Assembly: GCF_963678635.1 (NCBI RefSeq)
Contig: NC_087066.1
Coordinates: forward strand, 32,865,301 to 32,929,300
Length of the DNA stretch: 64,000 bases
Source: Symsagittifera roscoffensis
Taxonomy: Eukaryota > Xenacoelomorpha > Acoela > Convolutidae
Reading direction: 5' to 3'
The notes under the pieces are model-generated. The model worked only from the letters and a program-made list of their open reading frames with translations, was not told where the DNA came from and ran no database searches. Shown one piece after another: positions 54,300 to 62,635 of this stretch; position 1 is the stretch's first letter; each line of letters begins with the position of its first letter. Position numbers and translations under genes: made by a program.

Positions 54300-57200
54300 A
54301 CAGGACAGGATCTTAACAGAACTAGACATCCTAGACAAAACCAACTTTAACATCTACAATCATTAGACAAATTATTCACGCTCGAAGAAATGGAAACCTT
54401 GCAACACCAAAAGTTCATTTTATTATACCTTCATCACCCTCTTCGACCCCTTTGGATCTCTATAGTAATACAATTCAAAATACCCCAATCACTACAGACA
54501 TTTTCCCAACAAAAGACTCTAAATATCCCCTCAGACTTTTTAGGTTCAACACCAACCTCAAATTCATCTTTTTAATCTTCCTATGTCAACACAACGTCTT
54601 CTCGGATTACACAAGCATTACACAAGCAACCTCACAAGGCGAACCAAACTTAGTAAGCGACCCCATAGATTTTTCATCAGACACTTCTTCATCATTGCCA
54701 AAAACCCTACCACTACGTTCCTTCTAAATTTTTCTTCTAATCTACACGATCGATATCGAGAACTTCTCAGCACAATTATACCTTTACGATTAGATCGGAA
54801 TATATTTGTAGCAACCCTCACCCCTTTGGCCAGCATCTTGATAGTAATCGACTTCATAAATGGGCACTAAACCGATTACCAAAACAGACATGACATTCAA
54901 AAAGATATTCAAGAACATAATATACAAATGCTTACTCAAGATAACTCAACACCTAAATTCGCAAAAAAAGTAAAACTAATCAATGTAGTTTATCACCCAC
55001 TACCATTATTTCCACCAAACATAACAGCTCAATCCTTACCCCCTCCGTTTATCACAACAGAACTTACCTATAAATATGATACATGTATCTTATAATAGTT
55101 CTCTTCCTCAAAACTTTTTCCCCCCTTGTACTTTTAGAACCCACATATCATCAAAATCCTTTCCTTCGAATAAGACCACGAGATCTCCTGTTTACACATT
55201 ATGATTGTGAAAAAAAAACCAACAAAAACACTACATAAATACGCAATTAATCAAGAAACACAATGTGAATCCGAGCCACAAGACAAAGAATCAACAAATA
55301 GAAAAGCAACACTTTACTCGAAAGCACGAGCTACAACTCTAACAGTATGTAAACTTACAGCAAAATCCTCAGAAAAGAAAGTAAATTGTTCACAAGTCTT
55401 AACTGGAAATAAAAACAGTCTCGATCACGAGTCATTTTATCAAATGAATAAAGAAGGGCTTTTGCTTCTTAACCCTGAAGATCGCAAATATAGATTACAA
55501 TGAAAAAAAATAACCGCAAAAAAGGCACAAATCGTAAAATAGTAAGTTTTTATCAGACTCTACGCAACAGGCAGAAAATGAAACACACCAAGGTCATATG
55601 AAATAAGACAAGGAATACCCGTATTACGGTGCACACGGACGCTTAACTTATGTTTCACTTGATAAAAAATTGGATAACACACATAGGAAATGGTGAACTC
55701 TCGAATTGTAAAGCTGACACAAAGACAAAGGTTACCAAGTTTTGGTTGGAAATCATGTGTTTTGGTTGGAAAATTCAATTAGAAAAAATACAATTACCAT
55801 GTGACTTGAAAGACGATACTAATTTGTATCAAGGAACACGCTAAACTTTGAAAAATGACCAAGGATATTGGGATTCTACCTCACGCACACAAGCAACCAT
55901 TGTTTGGTATCCAGAAGAAACATGTACAACTTTTCAATTTGCTACGCAGTTCACGCAAGTATGATAAAAATTCACCAGTAAATTTTTATTGAATGTTTTC
56001 CTTTTGATAAAGTCAACCCCGATAGAATTAGATCTAATAATCAAAAACATAAAAAAGTTAATGGCACGGAAAGAAAATTAGCACGTTTTCAAAGTTAACC
56101 TGAAACAGAAGTCGCTTGTAAATATCCAAAACCTCTTTTCAAGACACATTACTCCGAAACGCTTGTCGAATAAGAAAGGGATTTCGTCATAAAAACAAGA
56201 AAACTAATTATCAACCCAGCACAACCATATCGAAACGGCAAAGACGAAACATCTTTTATCACAGTAACGATTTAAAAAAATACAGGAAATCCTGGCGGAA
56301 AACTTCGTCCAGAAGATAGAGATAATACACGAAAAGAAGAACTCTCGTTTTGAATAACACATATTTTGGTAAATTACACTACGATATACAACTTGACATT
56401 AAATTAAACTATACAATAAGTCGAATTTTTCAATAAATGTCACCTTCTGAAAATAAAACACTTCATCACCTATGTGAAGTCGAACGTACACAATTATTAC
56501 AATCACTCGCATTAGCAATATTAAAATACCCTATGCAGGATATTTATTATCAAGCAAAATATCTAAATTCATCGATTATGAAGAAACATCCTTTGGTATT
56601 ACACATGCACTAAAAAAGTTTCACCAATATATGTTTTTGAAGATAAAAGCTGTTACAAAGGAATCCCTACATTCTATAAAATCAAAGTTTATTTCGCAGA
56701 TACACTGTAACGACGTACATGTTTTTGGATACAGCTGTCCCATGTGGATCTAAAAATGGCCACAATGTAGTACAGCTAAACCCAAACGAAGATAAAAACT
56801 TTCTTCTTACCCCATATCCTACATTGAAGATACCATTATAAAAGTTTTCACCCGAAAACATACGCGCCATAGCTCGCAATCCTAACATAATTTTACAATC
56901 AATAGATTTTTATTCTAGATCAGATATACAACATCACATTCATCACATTAGAACACAGCAATTCCAATAACTTCTCAATGGATACAAAAACAAAAACAAT
57001 CATTTAACCAAAATTTACGAAAACTCGCTGAAACAGCAGGCTTCTCAGACATTTACGCACAAGACTACAGCGGATCTTTTATAGATATTAAAGATTTCAT
57101 ATATCTTAATGGTGAAAAGTTTTTTGACTGAAATTTAAGCTTCTTCATTTCAATTGAAACTTGAAAGCGATGCTCAACTTTGCAAGAATTTGAAATTACC

Positions 57201-57340
57201 AGTTGTTGCTTCCTCATTTCGAATATGACAAAAAATTAGGATATCAAAAATACGCACCACAGAAAACTTTTTTGAAGCAAAATTATTAAAAATAACAAAG
57301 CAAAATGTTTTCAATTTTAGCAAAAGCGTTTAGTTCGTTT
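54300..57340 (+). pseudogene. Virus-type envelope glycoprotein remnant, both halves
   Basis: N-terminal frames as in unit 1 (54583-54867 and 55201-55503 open). Then a frame at 55650-55844 passes a TAA and continues KNDQGYWDSTSRTQATIVWY and EETCTTFQFATQ to 55958. Further frames have SENKTLHHLCEVERTQLLQ (near 56445), AGYLLSSKISKFIDYEE (near 56545), CYKGIPTFYKI (near 56655) and NGHNVVQLNPNEDK with LLTPYPTL (56755-56835). Conserved-looking Cys, the CEVER helix and the LLTPYP block resemble chuvirus-like glycoproteins that are common in invertebrate genomes, alone or as retroelement env. Many stops and frameshifts: an old, dead copy. It runs to the assembly gap. Confidence 0.55.
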
Positions 57341-57343
57341 TTT

Positions 57344-57543
57344 NNNNNNNNNNNNNNNNNNNNNNNNNNNNNNNNNNNNNNNNNNNNNNNNNNNNNNNNN
57401 NNNNNNNNNNNNNNNNNNNNNNNNNNNNNNNNNNNNNNNNNNNNNNNNNNNNNNNNNNNNNNNNNNNNNNNNNNNNNNNNNNNNNNNNNNNNNNNNNNNN
57501 NNNNNNNNNNNNNNNNNNNNNNNNNNNNNNNNNNNNNNNNNNN
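57344..57543. other. Assembly gap (200 N)
   Basis: Exactly 200 N, probably of arbitrary length. Linkage and distance between the glycoprotein remnant and the Polinton genes are therefore uncertain, and the Polinton's left terminal repeat may be hidden here. Confidence 0.99.
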
Positions 57544-57564
57544 ATAGGAGAGCAGAGGAAGGGT

Positions 57565-57915
57565 TTACGGCCACATCCGCATGTCGTCTTCGGGATCCGA
57601 CCAAGGGACATGAAGAATACTGACTAGACGCTCCATTTGAAATTTGAAGCGCCACTCAGTACTCTCGAATCCCGCACCCAGAGACTCGCACAGCCAGAAA
57701 TTTTCCATGCTCCCCACATCAACACACACATATTCAAATATGCCCTCCTTTTTCTCAAATGCAACGTCAATGTAATACAGCTTAAAATTCGCTGCAGTGG
57801 TGGCCGGGGTAAACTCTACGGTCACACCAAAGATATTTTTGCCTTCGTGAGTTCCAGGTCCCACATAAGGCAAATCAATGGGTGACTCGTGGAGACCACC
57901 AAGGGGAATATCCAT
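57565..57915 (-). CDS. Unrecognised intact 116-aa ORF, divergent to the Polinton genes
   Basis: ATG at 57915 to TAA at 57565. Acidic, beta-rich sequence with three aromatic/Cys patches (YYIDVAFEKKEGIFEYVCVD, NFWLCESLG, VPWSDPEDDM). No family recognised. It stands head to head with the + strand genes; the 57916-57959 spacer or slightly more may hold a two-way promoter. It could be the first gene of a leftward Polinton transcription unit, the rest of which would be in the gap. Confidence 0.45.
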   Translation of the reverse strand: MDIPLGGLHESPIDLPYVGPGTHEGKNIFGVTVEFTPATTAANFKLYYIDVAFEKKEGIFEYVCVDVGSMENFWLCESLGAGFESTEWRFKFQMERLVSILHVPWSDPEDDMRMWP

Positions 57916-57959
57916 CTAAACACATGAAAATAGGTTGAAATCTTTAGTTAGAAATAGGA

Positions 57960-58484
57960 GTGAGTAAGTGGTATCTAGAAGGTTACTTTCATTTCCACTG
58001 GCTTGAAATTCAGCAGGTCGGAGAAGTGCTGGAAAAAATAAAAAAAATGAAATTGGAAAAACGTAGAGTTACTTCAAAAGACTTGGAAATTATTCATGAA
58101 ATTTTTATTACTTTGAAAAAAACCTATCCGGAAAACACCAACCGTCGAAATTATTTCTTAGCTGCATGTTCACTGTTCTTCTTCTCAACTACTAATGATA
58201 TAAATTACGATGTTGCTATCAAGTTGAGACCCTATGGGGGTCTGATCGGTATAGACAATTCTTCTTTGGATAAATATTTAAATGATTCGAAAATTTTACG
58301 AATGCATGCTATTTTACACGATGCCGCCGGTTTTGTCCGCGAAGTTTATAACACTGGTCCCACATACTGCTATGTTTTACCATGGAAATGCAACAGTAGT
58401 TTGATTGGTCACTTGAGTGGAATTACGTTTTGTTTGTATATCAAACTGAAAAAACCGAAACTCTACCATTTATTAGAATGCTGA
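57960..58484 (+). CDS. Polinton-associated protein, exonuclease-region N-terminal ORF
   Basis: Open from a GTG at 57960; the first ATG is at 58047 (146 codons). The conserved-looking core is ILRMHAILHDAAGFVREVYN then GPTYCYVLPW and GHLSGITFCLY. I recall this HAxxHDAGG...GPxYCY pattern from invertebrate Polinton-like elements, where it precedes an exonuclease-like domain, but no biochemical role is known to me. The last codons overlap the next ORF by 7 nt (ATGCTGA at 58478-58484). It may be the first half of a protein split by a -1 shift. Confidence 0.6.
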   Translation: MSKWYLEGYFHFHWLEIQQVGEVLEKIKKMKLEKRRVTSKDLEIIHEIFITLKKTYPENTNRRNYFLAACSLFFFSTTNDINYDVAIKLRPYGGLIGIDNSSLDKYLNDSKILRMHAILHDAAGFVREVYNTGPTYCYVLPWKCNSSLIGHLSGITFCLYIKLKKPKLYHLLEC

Positions 58485-59050
58485 AAGAAAAATCAGTTGT
58501 GTTGGATTTTGAGGGATTTCGACACCAGAAAAACACATTTATAGTAAAAGAATTTGCTATAACAACTTCCGACAACAGTGATTACCTAATTTTTCTACCT
58601 CCAGTTAATTTCAATTCCCTTCCAAAATCTGAACAAAAAGCCTACAACTGGCTGACAAATTATTTGCAAGGACTTCATTGGGATAGCGGTGATTATTTAT
58701 ACCTGAATATGAACCAAATTTTTCAAAGTTTTGTCTTAAGAAACCCCAATGCTGTATTCTACGCCAAAGGAAAAGAAAAAGCTGATTTTTTATCCAAATA
58801 CTTAGACCGCAAAGTTGTGAATCTTGACGATTTGGGCTGTCCACGAGTCGAACAATTATATTTCAAGAATTTTGTGAATTGTAACAAACACCTACCGCAC
58901 CATAACTCTAAAAATCATTGTGCATTAAAAAAGTCGAAAGCGTTCTTTGATTGGTTGAAAAATGAGTGTCAACAACGAGCGTCAGGGGAAAGTGGAGACA
59001 TACATATCTCCAAATTCAGTTCTTTGTGCTTGGATGACACCAGAAAGTAA
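58478..59050 (+). CDS. DEDD-like exonuclease-type protein
   Basis: ATG 58478, 190 residues. VVLDFEGFRHQKNTFIVKEF gives the D-x-E of a DnaQ/RNase-T-like exonuclease motif I. Later VFYAKGKEKADFLSKYL and NLDDLGCPRVEQL resemble motif II, and HHNSKNHCALKKSKAFFDWL resembles the H-x4-D-like end, with Ala-Leu where Asp is usual. A role in DNA or RNA end trimming is inferred from the fold pattern only. Confidence 0.55.
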   Translation: MLKEKSVVLDFEGFRHQKNTFIVKEFAITTSDNSDYLIFLPPVNFNSLPKSEQKAYNWLTNYLQGLHWDSGDYLYLNMNQIFQSFVLRNPNAVFYAKGKEKADFLSKYLDRKVVNLDDLGCPRVEQLYFKNFVNCNKHLPHHNSKNHCALKKSKAFFDWLKNECQQRASGESGDIHISKFSSLCLDDTRK

Positions 59051-59306
59051 CATAAAGATTTCATTGACCAGGATTGAACGCATTGATTGTAGAGGCCAAG
59101 TAGTTCAACGAAAAGAACAAGTTACACTTTCTGAAGAAGAGTTGTGCACTTTGAGGAGGTTCTTCCCCGTGATTGACCAATTCATCTACTTTCAACGATT
59201 CAAATACATCAGTAATGTTACCCAGCAAGCGCGGTCTTTGTCTTCCCAAGCTAGTCTTAGTGCCCAAACGTCAACCAGGGGTTCAAATGGATCTAACCAG
59301 CAGTGA
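58962..59306 (+). CDS. Small Polinton protein, possible PC4-like fold
   Basis: ATG 58962, 114 residues, overlapping the end of the exonuclease-like gene by 89 nt in another frame. NIKISLTRIERIDCRGQVV followed by VTLSEEELCTLRRFFPVID weakly resembles the strand-rich core and final helix of PC4-type ssDNA-binding proteins. The tail is Ser/Gln-rich and disordered. Tentative. Confidence 0.5.
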   Translation: MSVNNERQGKVETYISPNSVLCAWMTPESNIKISLTRIERIDCRGQVVQRKEQVTLSEEELCTLRRFFPVIDQFIYFQRFKYISNVTQQARSLSSQASLSAQTSTRGSNGSNQQ

Positions 59307-59493
59307 ACTACCCAATGAGATTCAAAAAATAATAAGAGAAGATTCTGTGAAGAAAATTGTGTATCATGCCAAAACTGATCATGTCCCAGCCAATTATGTT
59401 TTGGAAATGCACTATGATTTTGATGATGATAATAAACCGAGTGTCTATACAGGTTATACACGAAATGAAATTTATTACTGTTCAGATGCTTAA
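59287..59493 (+). CDS. Unrecognised small Polinton ORF, 68 aa
   Basis: ATG 59287 (MDLTSSELPNEIQKII) overlaps the previous stop by 20 nt; an earlier in-frame ATG at 59215 would give 92 residues. Acidic, with YDFDDDNKPSVYTGYTR. No motif recognised. Its spacing in the operon-like run argues that it is real. Confidence 0.45.
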   Translation: MDLTSSELPNEIQKIIREDSVKKIVYHAKTDHVPANYVLEMHYDFDDDNKPSVYTGYTRNEIYYCSDA

Positions 59494-59568
59494 TTAATTT
59501 TTTTATATATGATATATATTTTTCATTCTGCAAGTTCGAGAGTGAGAGAAAGCGGTAGGGAAATTGAA

Positions 59569-59847
59569 ATGAATGACACAGTAGTTGACGAGACTGATGG
59601 AACTATAGTTACCGATTTTGTGTATGACGAAAATCATATGGAGAAAAAATCATGGAAATTTTGCAATAAGGTGACTGTACCACGGTCTGAAGTAGTTTTC
59701 ATGTCACAAATGGTGTTAATTCTGATTTTATTGGCTTTTTGTATCTTTAAACTTTCATTAACGCAGTTAACTTGTGAAGAAACCTCAGTTTGGTTCTCAA
59801 TTTTATCGGATTTAGTTGGTTATGTATTACCAAATCCAAGAATATGA
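59569..59847 (+). CDS. Polinton membrane protein
   Basis: ATG 59569, 92 residues. NKVTVPRSEVVFMSQMVLIL leads into a hydrophobic segment (VLILILLAFCIFKLSL), then SVWFSILSDLVGYVLPNP at the C-terminus. The VPRSE...W..LL...GYLLPNP pattern is shared by small membrane proteins of many invertebrate Polintons. The function is unknown; a virion membrane or assembly role has been supposed. Its TGA overlaps the ATG of the ATPase gene. Confidence 0.7.
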   Translation: MNDTVVDETDGTIVTDFVYDENHMEKKSWKFCNKVTVPRSEVVFMSQMVLILILLAFCIFKLSLTQLTCEETSVWFSILSDLVGYVLPNPRI

Positions 59848-60566
59848 ATAAAGTTATTGATACATCTACGAAACTTTTTTTAGCCATCGTGGGCCCCTTG
59901 GGTTCTGGAAAAACAGAGCTGATATTCAAATCGTTGAAAGGAAAAACATTTTATCCCAAATTTCAAAGAGCCCTATACTTTTACAAAGAGATTCAGCCTC
60001 TTTATAGTGAAAAATCCAATACCCACAGCATTGATCTAACTTTCATAAAATTCAATGGCTTTGACAGTTTGCGAAACCTTGAAAACATTCTTCTAGTTTT
60101 TGATGATTCATGCGAAGAAATCTATAACGATAAAGACTTTGTCAAACTTGCAACAGCAGGAAGACACCGAGGACTAGATGTAATATATGTTAAACATAAT
60201 TTGTTCCAACAAAGCAGATGGTCTCGAACAATTGATTTAAACACATCACACATCATTCTGTTCAAATCACCTCGTGATATTCAGCAACTTGATCATCTTG
60301 GAAGACAATTGAACAACACTAAATTTTTGAGACACTGTTATCAGCTCGCTACAAAAGACACATACGGTCATCTTTTAATCGACTTGGATCCGCGTACATC
60401 CGATTGTTTGAGATATTGTTCAAACATTACACCACCTGGTCCCTCAATTTTTTACTTACCAATAAATCAGGCAGAGGTTACACCTCTCACAAATAAACGC
60501 GAAAAAATTATCTATTCTGCAGCACATGGTACAATTGAATCCCAGCCAGCTCCGAAGCTTCATTAG
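59844..60566 (+). CDS. FtsK/HerA-type genome-packaging ATPase
   Basis: ATG 59844, 240 residues, in the A32-like size range. Walker A is GPLGSGKT (residues 17-24) and Walker B is LLVFDD (83-88). A sensor-like GRHRGLDVIYVKHNLFQQSR and SHIILFKSPRDIQQL follow, both standard for Polinton ATPases that pump DNA into capsids. The longer ORF from 59790 adds 18 residues overlapping the membrane protein; 59844 is preferred because of the ATGA stop-start overlap. Confidence 0.92.
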   Translation: MNKVIDTSTKLFLAIVGPLGSGKTELIFKSLKGKTFYPKFQRALYFYKEIQPLYSEKSNTHSIDLTFIKFNGFDSLRNLENILLVFDDSCEEIYNDKDFVKLATAGRHRGLDVIYVKHNLFQQSRWSRTIDLNTSHIILFKSPRDIQQLDHLGRQLNNTKFLRHCYQLATKDTYGHLLIDLDPRTSDCLRYCSNITPPGPSIFYLPINQAEVTPLTNKREKIIYSAAHGTIESQPAPKLH

Positions 60567-60801
60567 AAAAACAACAAATCCTCAAGTTATTTCAGTTATA
60601 TGTGAATGTTTGCTCAATGTAGTCAAAGGCAATGTATCTGTTAATATTCCAAACATTGAAAATTTCGAAGTGTCATACAAACTTTTAATCAGCCGAAAAA
60701 CAAAACTTGAACGAAAACGAGCAATTATTCTAACGAAACAAGGTTTCAACTTGATCAGACTGATACTTTACTTCTGCTACAGATACTTACCATCAGCATA
60801 A
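60526..60801 (+). CDS. Small basic conserved Polinton protein
   Basis: ATG 60526, 91 residues, overlapping the ATPase by 41 nt. VISVICECLLNVVKGNVSV then RKTKLERKRAIILTKQGFN match a short basic protein seen in many invertebrate Polintons (E-x-LNV-x-KGN, then a Lys/Arg-rich helix and a hydrophobic end). Function unknown. Confidence 0.65.
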   Translation: MVQLNPSQLRSFIRKTTNPQVISVICECLLNVVKGNVSVNIPNIENFEVSYKLLISRKTKLERKRAIILTKQGFNLIRLILYFCYRYLPSA

Positions 60802-60804
60802 AAC

Positions 60805-61713
60805 ATGGCAGCAGAAGAGTTTGTTTTAATTCCAAAACATACATATATCCGTGAGCAACCGCATGCATCACAAGTGCTATTTAACAGTTCAATTAAACAC
60901 AAAAAGCCCCAGTTATCTTACTTGAACCGCATGAGACCTCTAATACCTACGAAGCAAAACTCAGTATCGACTGAAACTCTTCCACTACCCCTTCCACCAA
61001 CACCTCCCTCAACGCCTATTGTTGACCCTGGGGAACAATCAACAGGACTTCTTACAGAAGATGAGACTAATCAATATCAGGAAGGTGGGGAGGAAGAGGA
61101 GAAGCGGATTGTGGATGAGAAGGAGCGAAAGGATAATAAAATAAACTATGAACGCATTCTATTACAATTGCAAATAATGGAGGATAAAAAATTCACGAGA
61201 GCTAAAAATATCCTGGAGGTTATCAAAAGCTCAACTCGAGTCTCAATAAACGCCATGGATGAAACAATTTATGTTGACAATGTACCAACCGGTCTCAAAG
61301 CAGCATCGTTTTTGTATGATATACAACAGCAAACTAAAATACTACACAACCCTGCTTACATAATGATTTTATCCGCTCTCGAACTTACCGAAGAGTCTGT
61401 TATTAACAAGTATGCCAAACACGCGGTTCAGTCAAAGATTAAAGAACAGGTCCAACGAAGAACCAAAAGTCCAACCAAATCTCCGTCAACATCGGGCAAA
61501 ACAAAAACCCTCGACAGTAGTAAGCCATCATCAAGTTCAAAACAAACCAAACGACTCAAAACAAGAAAGAAAGCCACCACGGAAAGAGTCAAAGAAAGAG
61601 AGAAAGACGAAGACGACACTGAATCGTACGGTACGCCCTATAAAGATTCAGATTCTTCAACGTCAGAAAAGACGGAGACGAAAAGTAAAAGATGGGAAAC
61701 CTACACCAACTGA
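60805..61713 (+). CDS. Polinton protein with conserved N-terminal domain and basic tail
   Basis: ATG 60805, 302 residues, 3 nt after the previous stop. EFVLIPKHTYIREQ is the start, then a Pro-rich linker, an acidic Glu patch, and a folded-looking domain (KFTRAKNILEVI, TIYVDNVPTGLKAASFLYDI). The last ~90 residues are Lys/Ser/Thr-rich (SPTKSPSTSGKTKT). The middle pattern recalls a common Polinton protein of unknown role. The tail shares 302 nt with the integrase ORF in another frame. Confidence 0.6.
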   Translation: MAAEEFVLIPKHTYIREQPHASQVLFNSSIKHKKPQLSYLNRMRPLIPTKQNSVSTETLPLPLPPTPPSTPIVDPGEQSTGLLTEDETNQYQEGGEEEEKRIVDEKERKDNKINYERILLQLQIMEDKKFTRAKNILEVIKSSTRVSINAMDETIYVDNVPTGLKAASFLYDIQQQTKILHNPAYIMILSALELTEESVINKYAKHAVQSKIKEQVQRRTKSPTKSPSTSGKTKTLDSSKPSSSSKQTKRLKTRKKATTERVKEREKDEDDTESYGTPYKDSDSSTSEKTETKSKRWETYTN

Positions 61714-62632
61714 GGAAAAACTTTTGAAAAAGAGTTACACAGATAAAGGTCCAGCATTGTTCGGTAGTGTTAAAACTTTGAAGGCTACAACGGTCATACC
61801 AAGACGAAAAGTTAAACATTTTTTACATACAGAACCATCTTATACAAAATACCGAACAGTTCGCCGCAAACTAGCTCGGCTTAAAGTGATAGTTTATGAC
61901 ATAAACGAAATATGGTCAATCGATTTGGCATATGTTGATAAACTAGCAAAATACAACAAAGATATCAAATATCTTTTAGTTGCAGTAGATTGCATGTCCC
62001 GTTATCTTCGCGTGCAGCCACTGAAATCAAAGTATGCCACAACTGCAGAAGCGTTCAATCAAATGATAAAGACAGAGAAACCGAAAAAAGTCTGGGTAGA
62101 TAAAGGCACCGAGTTCAAGGGGTCATTCAAAACTTTATGTGAGAAAAAGGGTATCAAGACATACACAACAGAGATTGAAAAGAAGTCCGCTTTCGCCGAG
62201 AGGAACATTCGATCACTAAAAAGTTTGATTTATAAATATTTGGAGGACAAATGGACCTACTCTTACATCGATAAGCTTCAAGACTTTGTCAACACAATAA
62301 ATTCGAGAACAAACCGCGTCATCAAATTAGCCCCCAATAAAGTGACAAAAAAGGATGTTCCACGTCTAATTTCATTAAGAGCGGAACAATCATTGAAACT
62401 AGTTCGCCGACCAAAGCTCTACGTTGGCGATTTTGGGAGAATAGCAAAAATTGACATCCCTTTTTGAAAAGGTTATAAACAATCCTTCACTGACGAAGTT
62501 TTTGAAATATTTGACATACCAACAAGGAACCCACCGACTTATAATCTTATCGACGCTGATAGAGAACCAATAGAGGGTAAATTTTATGAGCCCGAACTAA
62601 TCAGAGTATTGGAAAAGGAAGGGTCAAGCTAA
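61412..62632 (+). pseudogene. Polinton integrase (rve), interrupted by one in-frame TGA
   Basis: The ORF 61412-62467 contains EEKLLKKSYTDKGPALFGSV (start of the conserved part, about residue 101), a helical DNA-binding region (KVKHFLHTEPSYTKYRTVRR), and the catalytic core: D171 (IWSIDLA), D230 (VWVDKGTEF) and E263 (FAERN). It continues into an SH3/chromo-like tail (RPKLYVGDFGRIAKI). TGA at 62465-62467 stops it; the same frame then stays open for 54 codons of fitting tail sequence (FEIFDIPTRNPPTYNLID) to TAA at 62630. The catalytic triad is complete. No ATG lies near residue 101, so the true start is 61412, another upstream start, or a frameshift from the previous gene. Confidence 0.88.
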
Positions 62633-62635
62633 ACA

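Larger units (their letters stand above)
49641..55812. repeat. Tandem duplication, unit 2 (~6.17 kb)
   Basis: Same content and orientation as unit 1 with scattered substitutions. Past 55812 the sequence carries on with the rest of the glycoprotein remnant, whereas unit 1 is cut at the same point and joined to the start of unit 2. Confidence 0.95.

Noticed and set aside
54214-55503. A ~430-codon + strand frame with TAA/TAG but no TGA, suggesting stop-codon reassignment (ciliate-type code)
   Set aside because: The strand is G-poor, so TGA is rare by chance. The corresponding frame in unit 1 is shifted by one base near 49040, TGA occurs in continuing frames after 55.9 kb, and the host and Polinton genes use the standard code. 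Decay of an old gene explains it better.
57305-57655. ORFs running across the N gap
   Set aside because: They are translations of N and have no meaning.
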